Part shown: in pieces, positions 18,102 to 26,061 of the stretch
Position numbering within the stretch: position 1 is the stretch's first letter
Layout: each line of letters opens with the position of its first letter
Assembly (NCBI GenBank): GCA_030647125.1
Contig: JAUSKC010000023.1
Coordinates: forward strand, 1-33,940
Reading direction: 5' to 3'
Origin: Nanobdellota archaeon
Lineage (GTDB): Archaea; Nanobdellota; Nanobdellia; Pacearchaeales; GW2011-AR1
Length of the DNA: 33,940 nucleotides
Position numbers and translations under genes: made by a program
Notes under the pieces: generated by a model
Databases searched by the model: none
Told to the model about the DNA's origin: nothing
What the model saw: only the letters and a program-made list of their open reading frames with translations

Positions 18102-18722
18102 CTACCCATTTTCCTCTGTTTTTTTGTCTTTTTTACCTTTATTAACTCTCACTTTCGACTTTTTGAGCATATTTTCCTTCATTTCTTCCCGAATAAACAC
18201 TCTTTTTTTGCCATTTTTCTCTACTTGTTCTTCTATTATGTCACTTTTTGATTTTATTGAATTTATTTGACCTCTTATTGTTGATCTCTCTTTTCCAAGC
18301 ATGGCTCCCAAATCATCATAGCTTAATTTCATGTCACTATTTAATAATATCCACAATATTGCTCTTTCAGTAACTGAAAATTGGTCTAAATTCGGTGTTT
18401 GAACACCTGTTTGAACACCTGTTTGAACAGCATAAACACCTGTTTGTTTGTTCAACACCTGTTTGGGTGTTTGAAATTTTTTAATTTGTCTCATTTCAGA
18501 AGTCATAGAAACAACATTTTTAATTCCTTCAATATCATTTTGTATCGTCGATAAAAGCTCTTTTATTTCTTCAATATCTCTTTCCCTCATATTATTCTCA
18601 GAATCAAGGTGTTTAATCCATCCACTTACAGCAGTTATATCTTTTTTAACAGATTCAAATCCAACCTTAGTGCCTTCTCTAAGATTCTCCACCTCTCTTT
18701 TTCCTGTAAACAACCAAAACAT
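18102..18722 (-). CDS. Coiled coil - QTGV repeat linker - C-terminal HTH protein (paralogue B)
   Basis: N-terminal helices, QTGVYAVQTGVQTGVQTP linker, FSVTERAILWILLNSDMKLSYDDLGAMLGKERSTIRGQINSIKSKSDIIEEQ HTH aligning with paralogue A. Confidence 0.8.
   Translation of the reverse strand: MFWLFTGKREVENLREGTKVGFESVKKDITAVSGWIKHLDSENNMRERDIEEIKELLSTIQNDIEGIKNVVSMTSEMRQIKKFQTPKQVLNKQTGVYAVQTGVQTGVQTPNLDQFSVTERAILWILLNSDMKLSYDDLGAMLGKERSTIRGQINSIKSKSDIIEEQVEKNGKKRVFIREEMKENMLKKSKVRVNKGKKDKKTEENG
18402..18465 (+). repeat. Four exact copies of AACACCTGTTTG inside paralogue B CDS
   Basis: 18402-18413, 18414-18425, 18435-18446, 18454-18465. Confidence 0.95.
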
Positions 18723-18832
18723 CTTAATATAATTACAAAAAATCTATTTAAAAATGTTTTGTTCCGTCGATATAACCTCGTCGCTGACACCTGTCTGACA
18801 TCTGTCGAAAGATGTGCTGGATGTGCTGGAAA

Positions 18833-18973
18833 AACACCTGTTTGTCAAAAAAAAGTTAGGCAAACAGCCTGTTTAAACACCTTTAAACACCCAAACACCC
18901 TTCCAAACACCTGTTTGCCTTAGAATTATTTCTTTAATCTTACCGTCGATAAATACATTCAAACACCTGTTTG
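18833..18973 (+). repeat. Three exact copies of AACACCTGTTTG plus degenerate half-sites upstream of paralogue B
   Basis: 18833-18844, 18906-18917, 18962-18973; also AAACACCTTT, AAACACCC x2, CAAACAGCCTGTTT between them. Confidence 0.95.
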
Positions 18974-19010
18974 CTTTAATAAATCTCTCAAAAAAGTTTA
19001 TTCCAACATA

Positions 19011-19029
19011 TACTTAGATGACCTAAGTA
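19011..19029. promoter_or_regulatory. Dyad TACTTAG-ATGAC-CTAAGTA
   Basis: 7-bp perfect arms, in intergenic region between divergent genes. Confidence 0.5.
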
Positions 19030-19092
19030 CACAACATCCCATTCAAACAAAAATCTACTAAAAAATCCCTACAAAATTTTATAAACTATTTT

Positions 19093-19110
19093 TTACTAAT
19101 CTTTTAGTAA
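19093..19110. promoter_or_regulatory. Dyad TTACTAA-TCTT-TTAGTAA just upstream of the 19128 CDS
   Basis: 7-bp perfect arms, operator-like position. Confidence 0.5.
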
Positions 19111-19127
19111 ATAACTTTTATTAAAAA

Positions 19128-19406
19128 ATGGGGAGAAAAATCTTGAATTTCTTTTATCTTGGAAGGCAATTTAAAAAAGAGTTTAAGAAACAATTACGGC
19201 TTCTTATTGTTGTTAGTTTTGCTTTTACAATGGCCTTCACCTGGCGTCAGACTACTTTCGACCTTTCACAATCTCTCGTCCAATTTTTCTTCCATATCCA
19301 AAATTCAGATACTTTAAGTGTGCTCTCTTCAATTCTAATAACCATAGCCAGTATATTTTTCATTCTTTTAACTTCTTACATCTTAAAAGATCATGACGAA
19401 TATTAG
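19128..19406 (+). CDS. Small membrane protein, DUF5654-like
   Basis: Two TM helices, FKKEFKKQLRLLIVVSFAFTMAFTWRQTTFD pattern. Confidence 0.65.
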   Translation: MGRKILNFFYLGRQFKKEFKKQLRLLIVVSFAFTMAFTWRQTTFDLSQSLVQFFFHIQNSDTLSVLSSILITIASIFFILLTSYILKDHDEY

Positions 19407-19460
19407 TCCCAAAAGGCAAATATTAGATAACTATATAAATCCCAATACCCTATAAAATAA

Positions 19461-19616
19461 ATGGTAAGTACAATTTTAACCATATCAGCAGTCTTAGCTA
19501 TTTTAATAGGAATTTTAGTGTTGGCTATACCAAAATTCTTGCGTTATGCTGTAGGATTATATCTTATTTTAATGGGAATCTTACAATTAGTAAATCTTTA
19601 TTACCCTATATATTAA
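19461..19616 (+). CDS. Small membrane protein, DUF3096-like (51 aa)
   Basis: MVSTILTISAVLAILIGILVLAIPKFLRYAVGLYLILMGILQLVNLYYPIY*; below the ORF track length cutoff. Confidence 0.7.
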   Translation: MVSTILTISAVLAILIGILVLAIPKFLRYAVGLYLILMGILQLVNLYYPIY

Positions 19617-19801
19617 TCTATTAATTAATAAAATATTTATCTTCTTATAAAATCCTTTAAATAATATTTAAACAACCTCTTGAACTAAGCTAACCTTTGT
19701 GCACAATCTCCCCAAAAACAAAAATAATAACTCAAATTTCCGACGAAAACATATATTATTTTATAGAAATCATTAAAAACTTTATTTACTCTAAATTTTT
19801 A

Positions 19802-20155
19802 ATGTCAAATATCTATGATGATTTGAATAATGCAATTAAGGGAAAATTTTATTTTTTAGGTAATGAATTAGTTAGGGCAACGATATTATTACCACAATCT
19901 AAATCTGTTGAGGTAATTTATGATAAAATTGATCAAAGAACTGGAGAAGTTATAGGTCATGATAGAATAGATCTAAAAGAAGCATATTTACTTGACAGGG
20001 TTCAAGATGTGAAGATTTTATCTCGATTAGAACAACAAGCCCAGAGTGCACAAAGCCAACCTAAGAGCACACAATCAGATCCTTTAGATTTGATTCTTCA
20101 AGAAGGAGAAGATGCAACACCCTCCCAAGTTGCAAAAGATCTTGGTTTATGTTGA
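19802..20155 (+). CDS. Hypothetical protein (about 117 aa; ORF track extends to 19697)
   Basis: Likely start MSNIYDDLNNAIKGKFYFLG; Q/S-rich linker QQAQSAQSQPKSTQSDP. Confidence 0.6.
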   Translation: MSNIYDDLNNAIKGKFYFLGNELVRATILLPQSKSVEVIYDKIDQRTGEVIGHDRIDLKEAYLLDRVQDVKILSRLEQQAQSAQSQPKSTQSDPLDLILQEGEDATPSQVAKDLGLC

Positions 20156-20178
20156 TTTTCCCTCAAAAACCCCTAAAC

Positions 20179-20228
20179 GTTCGTACTATCCTTATTGTAA
20201 GTAGTTAGTATTATGCCAAAGTACGAAC
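20179..20228. repeat. Inverted repeat GTTCGTAC / GTACGAAC in intergenic region
   Basis: 20179-20186 and 20221-20228; GTTCGTAC also at 17284-17291. Confidence 0.7.
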
Positions 20229-20275
20229 CTCTTTAAAATGTCTACATTTATTTTTATATTTATAATCTATAAGGG

Positions 20276-20758
20276 GTGGTGGTAAATATAATTATATGTA
20301 AAAATTGTGGAGAGAAAAAAGAGCACCAAGCTTTTGGAGTATGTTATAAATGTTATAAAAAACTTTATTGGAGGTCCAAAACAATTATTTGTAAGAGGTG
20401 TGGGAGAGAAATGCCCCTCCATGCCAAAGGGCTGTGTGATGGTTGTTATAATTCAGTATTCCACTTAGATAAAAACAAAGCTTGGAATAAAAAGAAACTA
20501 TATGGTTTGGATATGGACGTTTACAAAAAAATTACTTCCTCTTGTGTATTGTGTGAATTTAACAAAATAGTCGATTTACACCATCTTGATGAAAACAATA
20601 AAAATAATAACCTAAATAATTTAGTCGGTCTTTGCCCAAATCATCACAAAATGTTGCATGATTTTAGATATAGAAAAGAAATGCTGGAATTGTTAAAAGA
20701 AAAAGGATATAAAACTTCTGACAATAAAAATCATGAATATATTCACTTAACAACTTAG
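20276..20758 (+). CDS. HNH endonuclease-like protein with N-terminal zinc-knuckle repeats
   Basis: CKNCGEK..., CKRCGREM... zinc knuckles then CVLCEFNKIVDLHHLDENNKNNNLNNLVGLCPNHHKMLH. Confidence 0.85.
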   Translation: MVVNIIICKNCGEKKEHQAFGVCYKCYKKLYWRSKTIICKRCGREMPLHAKGLCDGCYNSVFHLDKNKAWNKKKLYGLDMDVYKKITSSCVLCEFNKIVDLHHLDENNKNNNLNNLVGLCPNHHKMLHDFRYRKEMLELLKEKGYKTSDNKNHEYIHLTT

Positions 20759-20806
20759 GTCTCCCTAAACTTTAAAAGTCCGCTTTTCTAAAATATTATA
20801 AAGAAA

Positions 20807-22414
20807 ATGAAAAACAATAAGCCTTTTTTCAAAAAGAAAAATTTTGAGCATAGAAAAGATTTCCCTGTACAAGCGCAGCCATTCTTAGTTAAGGATCTTT
20901 CTTTAGAAAGTGTTGGTAAGACTGCTTTGTTAAAAGGGCTTGTAGATGGAATTTCACAGACTGAAGGCCCAACTTTATTTTATTTAGATGATGGTACAGG
21001 AACTTTTACATTAAAGGGTTTTATTGGTCCTGGAAAAAGAGCTTATCCTGAAATTGAAGAAACTAATGCTGTCAAAGCAAAAGTTCAAATTAAAGAGTAT
21101 AATGGAACTTTAGAAGGGGAAATAATAAAATTAGAAAAACTTGAAGGTCAAGATGCTGAATTTGTTAAAAAACAAATTGAAGAAGTTCAGCGTCAAAGAG
21201 CAAAACCGATAAATACAGAATTTCTAATAAAAAGTAAAATCTTGGAAAAATTAAAATCACATTTTATAAAAGCCGCGACTGAAATTCGTTTAGCAATCAT
21301 ACAAAATAGGCCTATTATAGTGAGACATCACAACGATGCTGATGGTTATTCGTCCGGATTTGCATTGGAAAGAGGAATTTTACCTTTAATAGAAGAACAA
21401 CATAGCTCTTCAAAAGCGGCATGGGAATTTTTCGTTCGTTCTCCATGCGCTGCGCCTTTTTATGAAATAGATGATTCAATTAGAGATACTTCAACTTCTT
21501 TAAGGAACGCAGCTAAATTTTCAAATAAAATGCCTTTAGTAATAATTGCGGATAATGGTTCAACTGAACAAGATTTATTTGGGATTCAGCAAGGAAGAGT
21601 TCACGGAATGGATTTCATCGTCGTTGACCATCATCCTTACGAAGAGGATGTAATTTCAAAAGAAGTTAAGGCGCACATAAATCCATTTTTAATTGGTGAG
21701 TCAGGTTCAGAATTTTCTGCTGGAATGTTATGTACTGAATTAGCTCGTTTTATCTCACCTGTTTTAAATATTTCACAAATTCCAGCTATGGCAGGTTTAG
21801 CAGACAGAATAAATAATCCTGAAGCAATGGAACAATATCTAAAAATTGCGGAGAAAGAAGGTTATTCTAAAGAATTGTCTAAAAAAATTGCAACTGTAAT
21901 CGATTTTGTTTCTGCAAAATTGCGTTTTATGGAAGCGCGTGAATATATTGAAGTCTTATTCGGCGAACCAAGAGGAAAACAAAAGAAATTAGTTGATTTA
22001 ATGATTCCTTATATTAATGATTTAGAATCAAAAGGCCTTGAAATTGCAAAATCTGCAGCAAAGACTGAAAAGATTGGAGACAAAACTTTGCAAACTTTAA
22101 TGATAGAAGAGACCTATCCTGGTTTTGGTTTTTATCCTAAGCCAGGAAAGGCATTGGGAATGTTGCATGATTGGATTCAAACAGAAAAGAAATTAGACAA
22201 AGTTGTTTCTGCAGGAATAATGAGTTCTGCAATAACTTTGCGTGCAACCGATGGCGCGGAATTTTCAGTTCACGAATTCATGAATTTAATTGATAAAAAA
22301 ATCCCAAGCGCATTCGTCGAAGGTGGAGGACACAAAAACGCAGGCTCAATTACTTTCGTTCCAAACAAACGAAAAGATATTTTAGAATTATTAAGGGAAT
22401 ATCTGAAGAAATAA
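20807..22414 (+). CDS. DHH-family RecJ-like exonuclease with N-terminal OB-fold
   Basis: OB-like GLVDGISQTEGPTLFYLDDGTGTFTLKGFIG; RHHNDADGYSSG; IADNGSTEQD; VVDHHPYEED; C-terminal GGGHKNAGS (DHHA1). Confidence 0.88.
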   Translation: MKNNKPFFKKKNFEHRKDFPVQAQPFLVKDLSLESVGKTALLKGLVDGISQTEGPTLFYLDDGTGTFTLKGFIGPGKRAYPEIEETNAVKAKVQIKEYNGTLEGEIIKLEKLEGQDAEFVKKQIEEVQRQRAKPINTEFLIKSKILEKLKSHFIKAATEIRLAIIQNRPIIVRHHNDADGYSSGFALERGILPLIEEQHSSSKAAWEFFVRSPCAAPFYEIDDSIRDTSTSLRNAAKFSNKMPLVIIADNGSTEQDLFGIQQGRVHGMDFIVVDHHPYEEDVISKEVKAHINPFLIGESGSEFSAGMLCTELARFISPVLNISQIPAMAGLADRINNPEAMEQYLKIAEKEGYSKELSKKIATVIDFVSAKLRFMEAREYIEVLFGEPRGKQKKLVDLMIPYINDLESKGLEIAKSAAKTEKIGDKTLQTLMIEETYPGFGFYPKPGKALGMLHDWIQTEKKLDKVVSAGIMSSAITLRATDGAEFSVHEFMNLIDKKIPSAFVEGGGHKNAGSITFVPNKRKDILELLREYLKK

Positions 22415-22472
22415 TCGCATGGTATCCATTAAGAAAAGATATTAAAGAAAAATTTAATTAATTTTCTTAGAA

Positions 22473-22919
22473 TTATTCAACTTTCAAAAGCTTAACTTTA
22501 AAGATTAATTTTTTCCCAGCAAGGGGATGATTTAAATCAATTATGATTTTTTTGTCATCAACTTCAGTTATAACTGTGGGAATTTGCTGTCCATCAGGAG
22601 TTGACATAATAAGAGTCATTCCTTTTTCAGGTATTTGATCTTCAGGAAGCACCTTTCGTGGGATTTCTTTTATTAATTCTTTATTATAATCTCCATAACC
22701 ATCTTCTGGAAGAATTTTAAATTCTTTTTCTTGGTCTATTTTCATTCCTTCAACAGCCTTATCAAAACCTGGAATTACTTGGCCTTCTCCAATAACAAAA
22801 GTCAAAGGATGAGAGTGATCTCCATGCTTAGAACTATCAAATATCGTCCCGTCTTCAAATTTTCCTTCATAATCTAGCGTTACTGTGTCGCCTTTTTTAG
22901 CACTCATAATCTTGCACAA
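22473..22919 (-). CDS. FKBP-type peptidyl-prolyl isomerase (SlyD-like)
   Basis: GDTVTLDYEGKFEDGTIFDSS...HPLTFVIGEGQVIPGFDKAVEGMK...NHPLAGKKLIFKVKLLKV. Confidence 0.93.
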   Translation of the reverse strand: MCKIMSAKKGDTVTLDYEGKFEDGTIFDSSKHGDHSHPLTFVIGEGQVIPGFDKAVEGMKIDQEKEFKILPEDGYGDYNKELIKEIPRKVLPEDQIPEKGMTLIMSTPDGQQIPTVITEVDDKKIIIDLNHPLAGKKLIFKVKLLKVE

Positions 22920-22996
22920 TAAAAAAGCCCTTTTAAGTGTTTCTCTTAATTAATTTGAAACCAAAATTATATAAAACAGTTCGCACAATACTGATT

Positions 22997-23833
22997 ATGA
23001 CCCCACAACAATTCCTTGAAAAATTAAAAGTTGAACTAAAGATATCTAAGAATTCTGAATACACAATTAGAAATTACACTCGGGCGAATCAAAATTTATT
23101 AAATTTTACAAAGAAATCCCCTGAACAAATTAATGAGGATGATGTTAAACTTTATACAGCTGAAAATATTTCAAACCAATCAGCAATGACAATAATACTT
23201 TTTTTATCTGCAATAAAATATGCTTATCTAAATATTCTAAAATTAGATCCTACAATAGGAATTAAACGTCCCAAAAGAGAAAGGAAAATCCCATCTGTTT
23301 TAACAAAAGAAGAACTGAGATCTCTAATTAATGCTATTGACACGAGAAAATCCAAACTTATGGTGTCATTAACCTATGCATGTGGTTTCCGTGTATCTGA
23401 ATTGTTGAATCTAAAGATAAATGATTTGAAGTTTGAAGAGCAAACAGGATATGTTAGGCAAGGAAAAGGCAAAAAAGACAGGGTATTCAACATACCAAAT
23501 TTTCTAGTTGACGATTTAAAAAAACAAATTGAAATTCAAAAAGAATCAAATCAGGAATTTTTGTTTACAGGTCCAAAAGGGAAATTATCTTCTCGTAACA
23601 TTCAAAAAATTGTTTCTTCTGCCGCTTTTCGTGCCGGAATAGATAAAGATGTGCACCCCCATACATTAAGGCATTCATACGCCACTCATCTTTTAGAGAA
23701 TGGAACGGATATAAGATACATTCAAGAATTGCTTGGCCATGCCGATCTTAGCACCACCCAATTATATTCTCATGTTTCAACACAACAATTAAAAAAAATA
23801 AAATCTCCTATTGATTCACTAATGGAAAAATAA
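22997..23833 (+). CDS. xerA: XerC/D-like tyrosine recombinase (archaeal XerA type)
   Basis: GFRVSELL, HPHTLRHSYATHLLENG, LGHADLSTTQLYSHVS; ORF track start 22937 is probably upstream of the true start. Confidence 0.92.
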   Translation: MTPQQFLEKLKVELKISKNSEYTIRNYTRANQNLLNFTKKSPEQINEDDVKLYTAENISNQSAMTIILFLSAIKYAYLNILKLDPTIGIKRPKRERKIPSVLTKEELRSLINAIDTRKSKLMVSLTYACGFRVSELLNLKINDLKFEEQTGYVRQGKGKKDRVFNIPNFLVDDLKKQIEIQKESNQEFLFTGPKGKLSSRNIQKIVSSAAFRAGIDKDVHPHTLRHSYATHLLENGTDIRYIQELLGHADLSTTQLYSHVSTQQLKKIKSPIDSLMEK

Positions 23834-23835
23834 AT

Positions 23836-24381
23836 ATGGAAAAAACTAAATGTATAAAATGTAGTTATGAATCCGAAGACAACTTGTTAAAATTTGAAAC
23901 CCCTTTGTGTTCTATTTGTTATCGTTTTTCTCCAAATGTTGAAAATAAGTTTAAGGATTATGTTTCTGAAAAGGTAAATTCTAATGTTCTTGACTCTTTT
24001 AGAAAATATTCGGAAATTGGCCGGCCGCAATTAAAAGGAATGACTCTTCGTGCATCTCAAGGTTCTCAAATGTCTCGTCCTCCTTTTGGTTATAAATTTT
24101 CAGACGGAAAATTAATTCCTGCAGAGAACTTTCGTGAAGTTGAAGAACTATTTGAAGAATTTTTGACTACAAATATAAGTTTGCGTCAATTATCACAAAA
24201 ACATAATCTTTCTGTAAATGGTTTGAAAAAGATCCTTTCAAACTTTGCTTACATTGGGAAAGTAAAATTTAACAATCAAATTCATCAAGGGAATCATCAA
24301 GCGATAATTTCAACCACATTGTTTAATCACGTTCAGAACAAATTAGATAGGTTAAGAAAAGTGAATATTCAAGAAGAATAA
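23836..24381 (+). CDS. Orphan serine-recombinase 'Recombinase' domain protein with N-terminal zinc finger
   Basis: C-terminal RPPFGYKFSDGKLIPAENFREVEELFEEFLTTNISLRQLSQKHNLSVNGLKKILSNFAYIGKVKFNNQIHQGNHQAIISTTLFNHVQNKL; N-terminus CIKC...CSIC; no resolvase catalytic domain. Confidence 0.75.
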   Translation: MEKTKCIKCSYESEDNLLKFETPLCSICYRFSPNVENKFKDYVSEKVNSNVLDSFRKYSEIGRPQLKGMTLRASQGSQMSRPPFGYKFSDGKLIPAENFREVEELFEEFLTTNISLRQLSQKHNLSVNGLKKILSNFAYIGKVKFNNQIHQGNHQAIISTTLFNHVQNKLDRLRKVNIQEE

Positions 24382-24411
24382 TATTTATATAATTATAAAG
24401 GAAATAACTTT

Positions 24412-24789
24412 GTGACAAAGAGGTCGAGCAGTCATTACAAAGCATTAGAATATCTTGCAGAGCATCCTGAATATATTGGGATTGATCCTCGAGACGTCTC
24501 AACTGTTTCTGTTGAACAAGTCTTATTTCATAGAGGAAAATTTTATTGTAAAATTGATTTGGTATATGAATTAAATACTGGTAAAGCAGTCATAATAGAA
24601 TACAAATCTAATGGACACAAAGAGTTAATTGAAAAAGGGGAAAGCCAATTGGAAAGAGCAGTTGAATTTTATCAAAAAATAATGAAAATTCCTGCAGAAG
24701 GACGTTTAATTACTGGAGATAGTTACCCACAACTTAAAAGAGGACGGAAAAAACCTTTGAACTTTGAAACAAAATCTAAGAATAAATAA
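24412..24789 (+). CDS. Small PD-(D/E)XK nuclease-like protein
   Basis: KIDLVYELNTGKAVIIEYKSN matches D-x(n)-E-x-K; GTG start. Confidence 0.65.
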   Translation: MTKRSSSHYKALEYLAEHPEYIGIDPRDVSTVSVEQVLFHRGKFYCKIDLVYELNTGKAVIIEYKSNGHKELIEKGESQLERAVEFYQKIMKIPAEGRLITGDSYPQLKRGRKKPLNFETKSKNK

Positions 24790-25206
24790 TTATCTGTACG
24801 ACTTCTGTCTCTTTGCTCTTGCTTTTGAATCCCCTGGTTTTCTTGATTCTTTTCTTCTTACATCTGCAACAAGCAATGTTCTGTCATAATCAAAATAACT
24901 ATCTTCAAGTTCTGTGGATTTCGTAAACTTAACAATTGCTCTTGCTAAAGCCAATCGTGCAGCTTCAATCTGTCCTCGTGCTCCCCCACCCTCAGTTTTA
25001 ATTTCAACATCAAAATTAATTTTTCCGAGGATATTATGTGCAATTCTTAATGGTTCTTCAATTCTTAATTTATCAAAGAAATCAAGCGTCTTATAATTTC
25101 TGTTATTTATTGTAATTTGTCCGTTTCCTTCTTTTATTGTTGCTCTTGCTACTGCTCTCTTTCTTTTTCCTGAGACGATTATTTTTTTATCTTTATTTTC
25201 TACCAT
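24790..25206 (-). CDS. rps9: Ribosomal protein uS9
   Basis: GKRKRAVARATIKEG...GGGARGQIEAARLALARAIV...RRKESRKPGDSKARAKRQKSYR. Confidence 0.97.
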   Translation of the reverse strand: MVENKDKKIIVSGKRKRAVARATIKEGNGQITINNRNYKTLDFFDKLRIEEPLRIAHNILGKINFDVEIKTEGGGARGQIEAARLALARAIVKFTKSTELEDSYFDYDRTLLVADVRRKESRKPGDSKARAKRQKSYR

Positions 25207-25208
25207 AT

Positions 25209-25607
25209 TTATTGTGTAACATATTTAATTGTCACAAATTTTTTAGTTCTTTCTTTAGACATTTTAATTGATTCTTTTCCTTCAAATTCTTTTGGGACTC
25301 CAACATAACATCTTATTCTTTTGTACGCTTCACGACCCCTTCCTTCTTTATGTCCGGGAAGCATACCTCTTATAGTTCTTTTTATTAATAAGTCTGCTCT
25401 TCTTGAGACCTTTGGACCTACTTGTATAGTTCCAACCTTTCCCCTCTTTCTTTTATATGTTTCTTGAATGTCTTTTTTATTTCCAGTAATAATTATTCTT
25501 TCAGAATTCAAAACAATAATATCCTCTCCTCTAAGGACTTCTTTAGCAGCGAAGCTGGCTAATCTTCCCAAGACAGCATTTGTTCCGTCAATTATTTTTA
25601 TACTCAT
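25209..25607 (-). CDS. rpl13: Ribosomal protein uL13
   Basis: IDGTNAVLGRLASFAAKEVLRGE...IRGMLPGHKEGRGREAYKRIRCYVGVP. Confidence 0.96.
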   Translation of the reverse strand: MSIKIIDGTNAVLGRLASFAAKEVLRGEDIIVLNSERIIITGNKKDIQETYKRKRGKVGTIQVGPKVSRRADLLIKRTIRGMLPGHKEGRGREAYKRIRCYVGVPKEFEGKESIKMSKERTKKFVTIKYVTQ

Positions 25608-25972
25608 TTTAATATCCTAAGCCCTTTAGCGTCAGGATTCTTTTTAATTTCATCTTTAATCTTAATTGCTTCACAGCCCGAGTTTTTCAATTTTTCCCTT
25701 GCATTTTCTGAAAATCCAAATGCAATTATCTTTGCTTTTTTAGTTAAATTTCCTTGAGAAAGAACTTTGCCCAAAACAATTACCCCTTCCCCTTCTTTAA
25801 TTTCTTTATTAATTTGTTCAAGATTCAAACTTTTCCAGTTGTTTCTTGAACCAGCCAAAACCCCTGCAGCATACAACCAATTTTTGTGTTTTTTTGCATC
25901 ACGGATAGTTTCAACTAGTTCTTCACTTGTTTTTCTTCTTTCTTGTTTTGAAATTAATGTTTTACTTTTCAT
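25604..25972 (-). CDS. rpl18e: Ribosomal protein eL18
   Basis: GVIVLGKVLSQGNLTKKAKIIAFGFSENAREKLKNSGCEAI. Confidence 0.92.
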   Translation of the reverse strand: MKSKTLISKQERRKTSEELVETIRDAKKHKNWLYAAGVLAGSRNNWKSLNLEQINKEIKEGEGVIVLGKVLSQGNLTKKAKIIAFGFSENAREKLKNSGCEAIKIKDEIKKNPDAKGLRILK

Positions 25973-26061
25973 CTTAAAATGCGTACGCTACAGAACTATA
26001 AAGTCCCGCTCAACGCGCTAACTCGCAGGTATAAATTCGCTAATTTTAGAGTATTTAAAAC

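Noticed and set aside
17980-18270. 96-aa + strand ORF
   Set aside because: Antisense to the much better supported HTH paralogue B; composition F/S/L-rich as expected from an antisense frame.
18609-18923. 104-aa + strand ORF overlapping the repeat array
   Set aside because: Antisense to the start of paralogue B and composed of repeat-derived sequence (CLTSVERCAGCAGKTPVC); no start context or homology.
18390-18975. CRISPR array
   Set aside because: Repeat unit is only 12 bp, spacing irregular (0 to 60+ bp), part is inside a coding region, and no cas genes are nearby.
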